Positions 1 through 9,477 are shown, numbered from the stretch's first letter. The stretch is DNA of 64,000 nucleotides from Sutcliffiella horikoshii (GCF_019931755.1 NZ_CP082918.1:1096001-1160000); one strand, 5' to 3'. Numbers and translations: made by a program. The notes: generated by a model not told the origin, from the sequence alone.

Positions 1-2
1 AA

Positions 3-803
3 GAAAGTATCATTATTCTCGGTGGTCACCATGGAAGGGAATGGCTTACGACAAGTCTTGTCATGACTAAGATGGAATATTACTTAGAGGCGTATAAGAG
101 CGGTCAAGATATTTTTGGATATAATTCGCAACTGTTGGATGATGTTTCGATTTGGTTTGTCCCGATGGTTAATCCGGACGGGATACGGATTCAACAAGAA
201 AGTATAGGTTTTTTGCCTAAACATCATCAAATACGATTAATCCACATGAATGAGAATAGTATGGATTTTGATCGATGGAAAGCAAATGGGATGGGAATAG
301 ATTTGAACAGGCAATACCCAGCAGGGTGGGAGAGCATTAAAGAAAAAACGGCAGTTCCATCCTATCAGTATTATAAGGGGAAGTACCCGCTGCAGGCGAA
401 AGAGGTCCGGGCAGTTGTACATTTTACAAAGGAAGTAGATCCTTTGATGGCGGTTACCTATCACTCCTCGGGGAGAGTTCTATATTGGTACTTCAAAAAT
501 AATCAAGCATTGGTAAAACGAGATAAGAAAATAGCAGATCACTTATCAAAGTTAACAGGTTATGAACTTGACCAACCGGAGGAGCATGCGGTTGGTGGAG
601 GGTTTTCCGATTGGTTTGTATCAGAATTCGATAGGCCTTCCTTCACATCGGAGATTTCTTATTTTGTGGAAGATACAAATCCTCCGATATCGGTTTTTCA
701 GGAAGAATGGAAGCGGAATAAAAAGGTGGGTATATACCTTGTGGGTAAAGCGAAAAATCTGTTTCTTGACCGTAATGAATCTAAAATGAATGAGGCAGAA
801 TAA
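3..803 (+). CDS. M14 zinc carboxypeptidase, C-terminal part (5' end outside window)
   Basis: The reading frame is open from the window edge, so the gene starts upstream; 266 residues are visible. They begin just before the zinc-binding HxxE motif (HHGREW, about residues 9-14), then show GIDLNRQYPAGWE (the substrate-binding NR region), the third zinc ligand His in TYHSSGR, and the catalytic Glu in the FTSEISYF segment. This is the M14 metallopeptidase order. The DLNRQYPAGWE/SYQYYKG wording resembles the gamma-D-glutamyl-diaminopimelate peptidases of Bacillus (YqgT/endopeptidase I type), which cut cell-wall peptides; that subfamily is an inference because the N-terminus (LysM or signal regions) is missing. 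An internal ATG at 63 lies after the zinc motif and cannot be the real start. Confidence 0.85.
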   Translation, partial: ESIIILGGHHGREWLTTSLVMTKMEYYLEAYKSGQDIFGYNSQLLDDVSIWFVPMVNPDGIRIQQESIGFLPKHHQIRLIHMNENSMDFDRWKANGMGIDLNRQYPAGWESIKEKTAVPSYQYYKGKYPLQAKEVRAVVHFTKEVDPLMAVTYHSSGRVLYWYFKNNQALVKRDKKIADHLSKLTGYELDQPEEHAVGGGFSDWFVSEFDRPSFTSEISYFVEDTNPPISVFQEEWKRNKKVGIYLVGKAKNLFLDRNESKMNEAE

Positions 804-877
804 CGGTATAGGTTTTTTAACAGGAAAAAAGGGGTATTAAATTTGTTAAGTGTTTTATTTAAGAGTAGCTAAAAAGG

Positions 878-907
878 TTGACACCGTCCGTTTTTCCCTT
901 GTAAAGT
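878..907 (+). promoter_or_regulatory. SigA-type promoter for mgtE leader
   Basis: TTGACA at 878-883 and TAAAGT at 902-907, 18 bases apart, upstream of the M-box-like leader. The -35 is perfect and the -10 matches 4 of 6. Confidence 0.5.
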
Positions 908-940
908 AGAAATTATGAAAAATGAAATCAACTCATTTTA

Positions 941-1125
941 CCTTCGTTAGGTGAGGCTCAATGCACCTTCATTCCTCCAAAAATGACAGGTGCTTTTTTA
1001 ATGAGTAAAACTAATATTCAGGTGGTGGTAACGAAAATGGATAGTAGTCCAAGTCCGAGGACGATTTTTATAAGAAGTACAGGAACATACATATCATTAT
1101 TAGTTACCACACCAACGGTAAAATA
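941..1125 (+). promoter_or_regulatory. M-box-like Mg2+ leader of mgtE (atypical)
   Basis: The leader has TTCGTTAGGTGAGGCTC at 943-959, the signature that opens the M-box (ykoK) Mg2+ riboswitch, and it precedes mgtE, the classic M-box target. A pairing partner for the TTCGTTA strand, TAACGAA, sits at 1029-1035. Immediately after the signature is a hairpin GCACC/GGTGC (963-967 with 989-993, inner TCATT/AATGA) followed by six T's, which looks like an intrinsic terminator. A further stem pairs 1021-1032 with 1103-1113. The remaining conserved M-box blocks are not clear to me, so it is either divergent or rearranged. Confidence 0.45.
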
Positions 1126-1172
1126 AAGATGTGATTCCTTGTACTCCTTAGCATGCAGAGGAGGCAAAGCTC

Positions 1173-2534
1173 ATGGTGAATAACATGACAGAGGATCAAA
1201 TCATTTTAAACATCATTACCTTTTTAAAGGACGGGAAGCGAAAAGCTTTTCAGGATATCATTGAAGAACTACAGCCATATGATACAGGAGTCATCTATCA
1301 ACAGCTTCCTGAAAAACATAAAGTAAGATTTCTCACATACCTTACAATTGAGCAGTTAACTGCATTAATTCAAGAGCTAAACCAAGAATTGCAATTAGAA
1401 GTATTACAAAAAATCGGTGTGGAAAAATCAGCTAAAGTTATGGACCGGATGGATAATGATGATTTAGCATCATTATTTGATGAAATGGATCCAGAGGTCA
1501 AAAGCCGATTCTTAGCAAAAATGAACAAAGAAGAATCCTCCGCCGTTCAGGACTTAATGAAATATGAAGCCGAAACTGCCGGTCGATTGATGACAAACCG
1601 GTACGTGTGGATACCTCAGGAATACACAGTCCGAGAAGTGGTCGATAAACTCAAATCATTTGCGGAACTTGCTGAAACCATCAACTACTTATATGTTATT
1701 GACGAAGAGAAAAGGCTTGTAGGAGTTGTCTCTTATCGTGATCTTATTTTGGCAGACGCTCATGAAAAGATACAGGAAATAATGTTTTCAAGGGTCATCT
1801 CCGTTCATGTTGATACAGACCAAGAAGAAGTGGCAAATATCATCGAGCGTTATGACTTCTTAGCGGTCCCTGTTGTAGACGATGAAAAAACATTAATTGG
1901 TATTATTACAGTCGATGATGTCATCGACGTTGTTATTCAAGAAGCGAATGAAGATATTGAAAAACTTTCTGCATCTGGTAAAGACATTGACTTTGATACA
2001 CCTGCTCTAGTGGCTTCTGCAAGACGTTTGCCGTGGTTGATCTTATTATTATTTATTGGACTTATTTCAGGCAGTATTATAAGCGGATTTGAAGATACAT
2101 TAGGTACAGTTGTAGCGCTGGCATTCTTTATGCCGATGATTGCAGGGATGACAGGTAACACAGGTACACAGTCCCTTGCAGTGATTGTTCGTGGTCTAAT
2201 ATCTCGTGATTTGGATAAAAAGTTGGTAACAAAAGTTGTTCTCCGTGAACTTGGAGTGGGCATAACTATTGGAATTACTTGCGCTATTTTAATTGCCATC
2301 ATTGCATTTGTTTGGCGAGGCGATTTGATTTTGGGAATGGTTGTAGGGGTTTCTTTATTTTTCACTCTTATCATTGGTACACTCGCGGGCACTGTAATCC
2401 CTTTAATTCTTTATAAATTGAACATTGACCCGGCCATTGCATCCGGTCCGCTTATCACAACAGTGAACGATATCCTTTCTTTATTAATTTATTTTGGAAT
2501 TGCGACAGCATTTCTATCTTACTTGGCACCATAA
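1173..2534 (+). CDS. mgtE: Magnesium transporter MgtE
   Basis: A 453-residue inner-membrane Mg2+ channel, the usual family length. The N-terminal superhelical domain spans about residues 10-135, two CBS domains about 140-265 (RLVGVVSYRDLI and TLIGIITVDDVI are the typical CBS strands), and five membrane helices fill about 285-453, starting at RRLPWLILLLF. In this family cytosolic Mg2+ bound between the N and CBS domains closes the pore. The start is supported by GAGGAGG 8 bases upstream of the ATG. The Mg2+-type leader in front suggests control of both expression and gating by Mg2+. The gene is monocistronic, closed by a shared terminator. Confidence 0.95.
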   Translation: MVNNMTEDQIILNIITFLKDGKRKAFQDIIEELQPYDTGVIYQQLPEKHKVRFLTYLTIEQLTALIQELNQELQLEVLQKIGVEKSAKVMDRMDNDDLASLFDEMDPEVKSRFLAKMNKEESSAVQDLMKYEAETAGRLMTNRYVWIPQEYTVREVVDKLKSFAELAETINYLYVIDEEKRLVGVVSYRDLILADAHEKIQEIMFSRVISVHVDTDQEEVANIIERYDFLAVPVVDDEKTLIGIITVDDVIDVVIQEANEDIEKLSASGKDIDFDTPALVASARRLPWLILLLFIGLISGSIISGFEDTLGTVVALAFFMPMIAGMTGNTGTQSLAVIVRGLISRDLDKKLVTKVVLRELGVGITIGITCAILIAIIAFVWRGDLILGMVVGVSLFFTLIIGTLAGTVIPLILYKLNIDPAIASGPLITTVNDILSLLIYFGIATAFLSYLAP

Positions 2535-2540
2535 AAAAAT

Positions 2541-2590
2541 AAAAAGTCCATCCTCTCCAACAGTAATCGTGAGAAAGGATGGACTTTTTT
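2541..2590. terminator. Bidirectional terminator between mgtE and TauE/SafE gene
   Basis: A 13-bp stem (AAAAAGTCCATCC with GGATGGACTTTTT) with A-run and T-run on the two sides serves both converging genes. Confidence 0.85.
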
Positions 2591-2592
2591 GT

Positions 2593-3462
2593 CTAATGAG
2601 AAGGCTGTGCTTTTCTCTTTAAAAGCCTTGTCAACAAGAAGATATTAATAAATATGGTGTAACATCCTAAGGCAACCAAGCCAACTGTAGAAAGTTCAAA
2701 CATCTCTAAAATGAGACTAAGCATGGTGACGATGTAAAGGAAACCCAACAACTTTTGAATACTTCTGCTTTTAAAGAAAGAGGTGGCTTTTGCGCCCAAC
2801 TGAGAACCAAAGATGGCTCCCGCAATCAAAAATAATCCCACCTTGAAGTTAATTGGATTGTTTACAGCATATGTGATGAATCCTGCACTGACAATCAAAA
2901 TGACCCCTGCAAGGCTTGTTGCTACTGCTTGTTTAGATGAGAAGCTGTAGTAAGCAATCAATAACGGAACAATGATAAAGCCGCCACCGACACCGAGTGT
3001 AGTAGACAGAAACCCAGCAATTACCCCAATGAAAATGAATTTCCAGAAGCTCTGCTTGTTCGAAGTGGCATCATAAGCAACCCGATTATCTCCTTTATCC
3101 TTCTTCAACATTTTATAGGCAAAGTAAGTGAGTAATGCAAGGTACAGAATTGGTACAACAGTGGTATCATACCCGTTAGACTCAAGCCAGCTTACAACGG
3201 GGTAGGCAATTTGTGTGGCCACGACACCACTTGCTCCTATAATGACTGCTGCCTTCCATTGGATGTTTTTCATTTTAAAATGAGCATACACACCGGCCAT
3301 GGATGTTCCGATGGTATAAAGAAGACTTGTGGAAATCGCCTCAATAGGTGTGTAACCAATAAGAAGCAATACAGGTGTCAGTACAAGGCCGCCTCCTATC
3401 CCAAAAAAACCGGAAAGCATACTGATTGAAAATCCTAATAGTATAAATAATAAAAATTCCAT
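2593..3462 (-). CDS. TauE/SafE family (DUF81) membrane permease
   Basis: A 289-residue polytopic protein of the TauE/SafE (former DUF81) family, thought to export sulfite or organosulfonates. It shows the two family repeats beginning GxxGGGxGxxxxPxL: GFFGIGGGLVLTPVLLL near residue 18 and TLGVGGGFIIVPLLI near residue 155, and about eight hydrophobic segments. The start is ATG at 3462, eight bases after GGAGGAG; a TTG six codons upstream lies in that ribosome site and is unlikely. The substrate cannot be told from sequence. It stands alone, converging on mgtE. Confidence 0.85.
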   Translation of the reverse strand: MEFLLFILLGFSISMLSGFFGIGGGLVLTPVLLLIGYTPIEAISTSLLYTIGTSMAGVYAHFKMKNIQWKAAVIIGASGVVATQIAYPVVSWLESNGYDTTVVPILYLALLTYFAYKMLKKDKGDNRVAYDATSNKQSFWKFIFIGVIAGFLSTTLGVGGGFIIVPLLIAYYSFSSKQAVATSLAGVILIVSAGFITYAVNNPINFKVGLFLIAGAIFGSQLGAKATSFFKSRSIQKLLGFLYIVTMLSLILEMFELSTVGLVALGCYTIFINIFLLTRLLKRKAQPSH

Positions 3463-3560
3463 ATATGTATTCTCCTCCAAAAAGGCTTATCTACAGTATA
3501 ACATTGTGCCAAAGCCAAGGGTTTGTATATAGAAAAAAGTCGCAATAGAACAATCCCCTC

Positions 3561-3589
3561 TCATGTTATTGTCACCTTGTTCATACATT
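3561..3589 (+). promoter_or_regulatory. SigE-type sporulation promoter for spoVR
   Basis: TCATGTT (3561-3567) and CATACATT (3582-3589) with a 14-base spacer match the mother-cell SigE consensus (TCATATT, 13-15, CATACAAT). B. subtilis spoVR is SigE-dependent, so the match agrees with the gene. Confidence 0.65.
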
Positions 3590-3618
3590 GTGATAAGAGG
3601 AAAAGGGAGGTAGTTTTG

Positions 3619-5034
3619 ATGAGAGCAAATGATGAAAAGGCCTTATTCCATGCCATTGATGAAATTACCGAGATTGCCAAAGGGTTTGGACTGGACTTTT
3701 ATCCAATGCGTTATGAAATTTGTCCTGCTGATATCATCTATACGTTTGGAGCATACGGAATGCCGACACGCTTTTCCCATTGGAGCTTTGGGAAACAGTT
3801 TCACAAAATGAAACTGCACTATGATCTGGGACTCAGTAAGATATATGAATTGGTAATTAACTCAAATCCTTGTTATGCCTTTCTTTTGGATACAAACTCG
3901 ATTATCCAGAACAAGCTGATTGTTGCGCATGTACTTGCCCACTGTGATTTTTTTAAGAATAATTGCCGGTTTCAAAACACGAACAGGGATATGGTGGAAA
4001 GTATGGCGGCAACAGCGGAGAGAATTAAACAATATGAACACGATTATGGAAAAAAAGAAGTAGAGGACTTTTTGAATGCTGTCCTTGCCATACAGGAACA
4101 TATTGATCCTTCGCTCATTCGTTCCAAACTTGCTTGGAGCATGGAGGATATGGAAGAGGAGGAAGAAGCACCGAAGAAAGTAAGTCAATATGATGACTTA
4201 TGGAACTTGGATAATCGTAGTAAACCCAAAGCAGTACCGAAGAAAAGAAAAAAGAAATTCCCACCTCAACCGGAAAAGGATATTCTTCTTTTTATTGAAC
4301 ACTACAGTAGCGAACTCGAGGACTGGCAGCGTGATATCCTGACGATGATGCGAGAGGAAATGCTCTATTTCTGGCCTCAAATGGAAACGAAAATCATGAA
4401 CGAAGGCTGGGCTTCCTACTGGCATCAACGTATCCTGCGCGAAATGGACCTGACAAGCGATGAGGCATTGGAGTATGCAAAATTAAACGCAGGTGTTGTG
4501 CAGCCTTCTAAAACAAGTATCAATCCATATTATCTTGGTATTAAAATTTTTGAGGATATCGAAGAACGGTACAACAACCCTACGGAATCAATGTTACGTG
4601 ATGGAGTAAAACCAGGATCTGGGCGTGAGAAGATGTTTGAGGTGAGGGAAGTGGAATCAGATATTTCCTTCCTGCGCAACTATCTTAATAAAGATTTAGT
4701 CATGCGAGAAGATATGTATCTTTTCCAAAAACAGGGGAAAGATTACAAAATTGTTGATAAGGCTTGGGAACAAGTACGCGATCAACTGGTGAACATGCGT
4801 GTTAACGGTGGGTTCCCATATATTACAGTTAATGATGGGGACTACCTAAGAGCCGGGGAGCTATATTTGAAGCATTGGTTTGAGGGAATTGAGCTCGACC
4901 TAAAATATTTAGAGAAAGTAATGCCGTATATCTTTCAGATCTGGGGTAGACCAGTTCATATGGAGTCGGTGATTGAGACGAAGAATGTATTGTTTACGTA
5001 TGACGGCAAGAGTGTTCACCGGAAGTATATATAA
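3619..5034 (+). CDS. spoVR: Stage V sporulation protein R
   Basis: A 471-residue SpoVR-family protein, very close to the B. subtilis length (468). SpoVR is expressed in the mother cell and is involved in forming the spore cortex; its biochemical activity is unknown. Family traits visible: [19 protein letters not shown] near the N-terminus, [12 protein letters not shown] in the centre (the E..SYWH block) and a C-terminal GRPVHMESV segment. The start at ATG 3619 is chosen because GGGAGGT precedes it by seven bases; an open frame continues 32 codons further upstream but crosses the SigE promoter. Confidence 0.93.
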   Translation: MRANDEKALFHAIDEITEIAKGFGLDFYPMRYEICPADIIYTFGAYGMPTRFSHWSFGKQFHKMKLHYDLGLSKIYELVINSNPCYAFLLDTNSIIQNKLIVAHVLAHCDFFKNNCRFQNTNRDMVESMAATAERIKQYEHDYGKKEVEDFLNAVLAIQEHIDPSLIRSKLAWSMEDMEEEEEAPKKVSQYDDLWNLDNRSKPKAVPKKRKKKFPPQPEKDILLFIEHYSSELEDWQRDILTMMREEMLYFWPQMETKIMNEGWASYWHQRILREMDLTSDEALEYAKLNAGVVQPSKTSINPYYLGIKIFEDIEERYNNPTESMLRDGVKPGSGREKMFEVREVESDISFLRNYLNKDLVMREDMYLFQKQGKDYKIVDKAWEQVRDQLVNMRVNGGFPYITVNDGDYLRAGELYLKHWFEGIELDLKYLEKVMPYIFQIWGRPVHMESVIETKNVLFTYDGKSVHRKYI

Positions 5035-5037
5035 CAA

Positions 5038-5075
5038 AGAAAACCTTGAGGGAATGGAGCCCTCAAGGTTTTTTA
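5038..5075. terminator. Terminator after spoVR
   Basis: AAACCTTGAGGG pairs with CCCTCAAGGTTT, followed by T6. The stem overlaps the last codons of the converging MEDS-domain gene, so it may serve both strands. Confidence 0.8.
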
Positions 5076-5659
5076 TATGATGTCGAAATGGAAAAACTAT
5101 CATCTGTCATAACATATTTATGCACCTGTTCTAATGCTGAATGAAGCACCGGTGACAAGGAGTCGCAAGAATATGCGCAAACAGAGATCATCCTTTGCTG
5201 AATGACAAAATCATCAGATGAAGCTTCGTATTCCTTAAGCTGCTCAGCATCAGGCTCGTCTGAAGCCCATTCTACATGAGCCCATGTACGAACAGATCGG
5301 TTATCTTTTCTTAATAATGTAACGTCTTTTGCAAAATGCCCTAATATTGTTTTGGTATTAAAATCCCCGCCAGAAAAATAATAATCAAAATTATTGACTA
5401 TCCTAATGGATTCTCTTTGTTCTTCGCTAAAGCGCTGTTGGATCTCTTCATTAATTTTCGGGAGGTTTTTCATACTCTCGATAATCAGGACAGTATCTCC
5501 GCTCTTAATACCCATATCTATAAAAGAAAATAAATGATTTAAATAGATGTCTCTTTCTTTGAAACGGTAATATATATGACCTTCTTTTAAATTCTCTAGA
5601 TTACGGATGGTAAAAGTAGTAATTGGTCTCACCTCTAAAATAGATTTGATTTCAACCAA
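5063..5659 (-). CDS. MEDS-domain (DcmR-like sensory) protein
   Basis: About 198 residues resembling the MEDS domain found in DcmR and in some Bacillus anti-sigma-linked proteins: GHIYYRFKERDIYLNHLFSF, then GDTVLIIESMKNLPKI, and WAHVEWASDEP in the second half. Function in Bacillus is not established; a sensory or ligand-binding role is inferred from the family. The start is unclear: the frame opens with a TTG at 5659 lacking a good ribosome site, while a strong AGAGGTGA lies in the coding frame nine codons later and has no ATG, GTG or TTG at the right distance after it (an ATT does sit there). Upstream DNA to 5845 holds nothing else I recognise. Confidence 0.6.
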   Translation of the reverse strand: MVEIKSILEVRPITTFTIRNLENLKEGHIYYRFKERDIYLNHLFSFIDMGIKSGDTVLIIESMKNLPKINEEIQQRFSEEQRESIRIVNNFDYYFSGGDFNTKTILGHFAKDVTLLRKDNRSVRTWAHVEWASDEPDAEQLKEYEASSDDFVIQQRMISVCAYSCDSLSPVLHSALEQVHKYVMTDDSFSISTSYKKP

Positions 5660-5843
5660 AAATAAACATTACGTCATTACCTCGGATAGAAACCGAGAGC
5701 ACTGTGTCATGAATCACCATATATGTTTTTTCTAGAGGATATCCTAACAAGTATAACACTAATCTGGTTCAATTGATTGGTAAGAGGTTGAAATAGTCCC
5801 AACGTTGTTTATTTGAAGGTTTTTGGTTGATATTAAATGTTTA

Positions 5844-5885
5844 TGATTGTTTTTGATTGATTTTTGTAAGAGCTTACATTACAAT
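5844..5885 (+). promoter_or_regulatory. fru operon promoter with cre site and candidate FruR operator
   Basis: TTGATT (5857-5862) and TACAAT (5880-5885) are separated by 17 bases. The spacer contains TGTAAGAGCTTACA (5865-5878), a catabolite-responsive element with one mismatch to TGWAANCGNTNWCA, so CcpA should block the promoter. Two direct copies of TGATTG (5844 and 5854), exactly 10 bp apart and overlapping the -35, are candidate FruR half-sites. Confidence 0.65.
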
Positions 5886-5924
5886 GTAACTACATACAAA
5901 CGACCAAAGGAAAAGGTGATTTCC

Positions 5925-6671
5925 ATGTTAACTCCAGAACGACAGCAAATAATACTTGAATTAGTTCAAAAGCATGAAGTAGTGAAGCTACAGGATTTTG
6001 TAGATGTAACAGGGGCATCAGAGTCAACAATCCGCCGCGATCTCAGTCAGCTAGAGGAACTGAATAAATTGAAAAGAGTGCACGGTGGCGCTGCGAGAAT
6101 TCATCAAAAGGGGGAGGAACCAAGCATATTGGAGAAGGCGTCCATTAACTTGCATGAAAAGAAGATGATCGCCAAAAAGGGAGCTGATCTTGTCAATGAT
6201 GGCGATTGTATCTTCCTCGATGCCGGGACCACTACCTTTCAAATGATTCCTTATCTTGAAAACAAACAGATAACGGTTGTTACCAATGGGTTTGCCCATA
6301 TCCAGTCTTTAATGGAAAAGGGACTGACCACCTATATAGTGGGAGGCTTTATGAAAAATAAAACGGGTGCAATTATCGGGAGCAAGGCTAGTCAATCCTT
6401 GCTGGAGTACAATTTTGATAAAGCTTTCATTGGGGCAAATGGAGTCCATCCAAAAACTGGTTATACAACTCCTGATCCTGAAGAGGCGAGTATAAAGAAT
6501 TTGGCAATGAAGCTTGCTAATGAAACATTCATTCTCGCGGATTCCTCTAAGATCAATGAAGTTGCATTTGCAAAAATTGCGCCACTTCAATCAGGAACGC
6601 TCATAACCAATCAATGCGAAGAGGTACTTGCAGCAGCATTCAAAGATATAACAACTGTGATAGAGGTGTGA
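5925..6671 (+). CDS. fruR: DeoR-family transcriptional repressor of the fructose operon
   Basis: A 248-residue DeoR-type regulator. The N-terminal winged helix-turn-helix spans residues 1-57 (LTPERQQIILELVQ, then ASESTIRRDLSQLEEL as recognition helix) and the sugar-phosphate-binding domain follows, with DAGTTTFQMI and the GANGVHPKTGYTTPDPEEA segment typical of the family. It heads fruR-fruK-fruA, with only 4 bases to fruK, so it very likely represses its own operon and is released by fructose 1-phosphate. The ATG at 5925 follows AAAGGTGAT; the longer open frame upstream would cover the promoter. Confidence 0.9.
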   Translation: MLTPERQQIILELVQKHEVVKLQDFVDVTGASESTIRRDLSQLEELNKLKRVHGGAARIHQKGEEPSILEKASINLHEKKMIAKKGADLVNDGDCIFLDAGTTTFQMIPYLENKQITVVTNGFAHIQSLMEKGLTTYIVGGFMKNKTGAIIGSKASQSLLEYNFDKAFIGANGVHPKTGYTTPDPEEASIKNLAMKLANETFILADSSKINEVAFAKIAPLQSGTLITNQCEEVLAAAFKDITTVIEV

Positions 6672-6675
6672 ACTC

Positions 6676-7587
6676 ATGATATATACAATTACATTAAATC
6701 CTTCTATTGATTATGTAATGGAGGTGGAAGGGTTTGTAGAAGGCACCATAAATAGAGCTTCCAAAACAAATTATTACCCCGGTGGGAAAGGAATCAATGT
6801 TTCCAGAGTGTTAAAAAGGCTTGGTGCAGATACGATGGCTTTAGGCTATGCGGCAGGGTTTACCGGTAATTTTATAAAAGAGAAGCTGATAGAGGAACAA
6901 GTGGCGGTTAAGCTTCTAGAAGTCGATGGTCATTCGCGTATCAATGTAAAACTGAAAGCCGGGATGGAAACCGAAATCAATGGCACCGGACCGCTAGTAG
7001 ATGATGATGCAGTTAAGCGTTTGCTCCAGCAGCTGAATCAGCTTTCAAGTGAAGATATCGTCGTGCTTGCCGGGAGCATTCCAAGTACAGTTCCATCTGA
7101 CATTTATGAAACACTCATTCAAAAGTGTCAGCAACATGAAGCAAAAGTAGTACTGGATACTGGAGGGCAAACATTAAAATCACTTCTTTCGTACAAACCT
7201 TTTTTCATTAAACCAAACCACCATGAACTTGGTGATCTGTTTGGTGTCACCATTCAAACACAAGGTGAAGTCATCCATTACGCAGGTAAGATACATGAAC
7301 AAGGTGTTGAAAATGTGGTGGTATCCATGGCTGGAGAAGGCGCAATTCTTTACACAAGATCAGGTGTTTATTTCGCAAAAGCGCCACGTGGGGAAGTGAA
7401 AAATTCCGTAGGTGCAGGGGACTCCCTTGTCGCCGGTTTCCTTGCGGGATATGTGAAATCAGGGAAAAGTGATGAAGCATTGCGATACGGAATAGCTTCT
7501 GGAAGTGCCACGGCATTTTCCTATGACCTTTGTCAAAAAACTGATGTTTATAATCTAATAAATCTAGTAGAGGTAGAAAAGTTATAA
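6676..7587 (+). CDS. fruK: 1-phosphofructokinase
   Basis: A 303-residue PfkB-family sugar kinase making fructose 1,6-bisphosphate from the fructose 1-phosphate delivered by FruA. The PfkB signature 1 region GGKGINVSRVLKRLG is at about residues 37-51 and signature 2 with the catalytic Asp, VGAGDSLVAGFLAGY, at about 244-258. TLNPSIDYVM at the N-terminus is typical of FruK/LacC kinases. It lies between fruR and fruA with 4- and 14-base gaps. Tagatose-6-phosphate kinase would be the alternative, but the PTS partner decides for fructose. Confidence 0.94.
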   Translation: MIYTITLNPSIDYVMEVEGFVEGTINRASKTNYYPGGKGINVSRVLKRLGADTMALGYAAGFTGNFIKEKLIEEQVAVKLLEVDGHSRINVKLKAGMETEINGTGPLVDDDAVKRLLQQLNQLSSEDIVVLAGSIPSTVPSDIYETLIQKCQQHEAKVVLDTGGQTLKSLLSYKPFFIKPNHHELGDLFGVTIQTQGEVIHYAGKIHEQGVENVVVSMAGEGAILYTRSGVYFAKAPRGEVKNSVGAGDSLVAGFLAGYVKSGKSDEALRYGIASGSATAFSYDLCQKTDVYNLINLVEVEKL

Positions 7588-7601
7588 AGGGGGAAGGGAC
7601 C

Positions 7602-9470
7602 ATGAAAATTACAGATTTACTGACAACAGATACTGTGACACTTCAATTAAGATCAAGCAACAAATCTGATGTAATTAAGGAATTGATTGACTCATTGGAC
7701 CGTGCCGGTAAGCTAGCCGACAAACAGAAGTATGAAGAAGCAATCCTTGCCAGGGAGGCACAGAGTACGACTGGAATCGGTGAGGGAATAGCGATTCCAC
7801 ATGCGAAAACGGATGCGGTGAAGACTCCGGCGATTGCCTTTGGTGTGGCAAAGGATGGAGTGGATTACGAGTCATTGGACGGTCAGCCAAGTCAGCTGTT
7901 TTTTATGATTGCAGCAAGTGCTGGAGCCAACAATGAACATTTAGAAACCTTATCTCGATTGTCTTCCATGTTGATGGATAGTGAATTCCGCAATGCATTA
8001 TTAGCAGCACCGTCTAAGGAGGAAGTTATCAGATTAATAGATAACAAGGAAAAGGAATTGTTTAAAGAGGAAGAAATGCAAACAGCTCCTACTTCTGATG
8101 ACAAAGGGTTGATTCTTGCAGTAACGGCCTGTCCGACTGGAATCGCTCACACCTACATGGCGGCAGATGCGTTAAAGCAGAAGGCGAAGGAGCTGGGTTT
8201 AACATTAAAGGTGGAAACGAATGGATCAAGTGGTGTAAAAAATCAACTGACCCAAGAAGAGATAGATAACGCGTCCGGAATTATCGTCGCTGCCGATAAA
8301 CAAGTTGAAATGGAACGGTTTAACGGCAAAAAGATCATTCAGGTGCCTGTGGCCCAAGCGATTCGCAAGCCAGAAGAACTTTTATCAAAGGCAAGCCTTG
8401 GAGAAGGGGAAACTTACAAGGGATCAGGCAGCTCAAGTTCAGAAAGGAAAAAGGGTCGATCTGGTTTCTATAAGCACCTGATGAGCGGTGTTTCCAATAT
8501 GCTGCCGTTTGTTGTAGGAGGAGGTATCCTGATTGCGATATCCTTCATGTTCGGTATCAATGCTGCAGATCCTGATGATCCAAGTTACCATTGGTTTGCA
8601 GATGCTCTTAATACAATTGGTGGAGGGAATGCCTTTTATTTGATGATTCCTGTGCTTGCAGGATTTATTGCGATGAGTATTGCGGACCGTCCCGGGTTTG
8701 CAGCAGGAATGGTCGGTGGATTGATTGCATACACAGGTCAAGCAGGTTTTCTTGGAGGTCTGATTGCAGGTTTCCTTGCAGGTTATCTTGTCTTGGGCTT
8801 GAAAAGATTGTTTAGAGGGCTGCCAGCCTCACTTGAAGGCATCAAGCCGGTACTGCTGTATCCACTTTTCGGTATCTTTCTTACAGGAATGATCATGCTG
8901 CAACTGGTGACTCCTTTGAAAGCGTTTAATCAAGGATTGACGTCTTGGCTAGGTGGTTTAGGGTCTGGGAATTTAGTTGTTTTGGGTATTATCTTGGGAG
9001 CGATGATGGCTATAGATATGGGTGGTCCAATTAATAAAGCGGCCTTCACATTCGGTATTGCCATGATTGATGCAGGGAACTACGCACCGCATGCAGCTAT
9101 CATGGCAGGGGGAATGGTGCCCCCACTTGGTTTGGCACTTGCTACAACAATCTTTAAAAATAAATTCAATAAACAAGAAAAAGAAGCAGGAAAAACATGT
9201 TATGTCATGGGAGCTTCCTTTATCACAGAAGGGGCGATCCCGTTTGCGGCAGCAGATCCGTTACGCGTCATCCCTTCTGCGGTGGTAGGTTCAGCAGTTG
9301 CCGGGGGGTTGGCCATGTTATTTGGAATTGGCCTTCCTGCGCCTCATGGTGGAATCTTTGTTATTCCAATTGTGACTGGCGGAATATTTATGTATGTGTT
9401 GGCTATCTTGATTGGAGCTGCTGTGACGGCGGTAATGGTCGGGTTGCTGAAGAAGAGGGTTGCTGTGTGA
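7602..9470 (+). CDS. fruA: PTS fructose-specific EIIABC component
   Basis: A 622-residue fusion of all three fructose PTS domains: EIIA about 1-145 with phospho-His67 (GEGIAIPHAK), EIIB about 168-265 with phospho-Cys177 (AVTACPTGIAHTYMAADA), and the membrane EIIC from about residue 285 to the end. It imports fructose and phosphorylates it to fructose 1-phosphate. AAAGGGGGAAGG gives a strong ribosome site. It is the last gene of the fru operon, followed by a terminator. Length and domain order are as in B. subtilis FruA. Confidence 0.95.
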   Translation: MKITDLLTTDTVTLQLRSSNKSDVIKELIDSLDRAGKLADKQKYEEAILAREAQSTTGIGEGIAIPHAKTDAVKTPAIAFGVAKDGVDYESLDGQPSQLFFMIAASAGANNEHLETLSRLSSMLMDSEFRNALLAAPSKEEVIRLIDNKEKELFKEEEMQTAPTSDDKGLILAVTACPTGIAHTYMAADALKQKAKELGLTLKVETNGSSGVKNQLTQEEIDNASGIIVAADKQVEMERFNGKKIIQVPVAQAIRKPEELLSKASLGEGETYKGSGSSSSERKKGRSGFYKHLMSGVSNMLPFVVGGGILIAISFMFGINAADPDDPSYHWFADALNTIGGGNAFYLMIPVLAGFIAMSIADRPGFAAGMVGGLIAYTGQAGFLGGLIAGFLAGYLVLGLKRLFRGLPASLEGIKPVLLYPLFGIFLTGMIMLQLVTPLKAFNQGLTSWLGGLGSGNLVVLGIILGAMMAIDMGGPINKAAFTFGIAMIDAGNYAPHAAIMAGGMVPPLGLALATTIFKNKFNKQEKEAGKTCYVMGASFITEGAIPFAAADPLRVIPSAVVGSAVAGGLAMLFGIGLPAPHGGIFVIPIVTGGIFMYVLAILIGAAVTAVMVGLLKKRVAV

Positions 9471-9477
9471 ATTTATT

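Noticed and set aside
1937..2392. 151-codon minus-strand frame inside mgtE
   Set aside because: Shadow of a clear transporter gene, no ribosome site.
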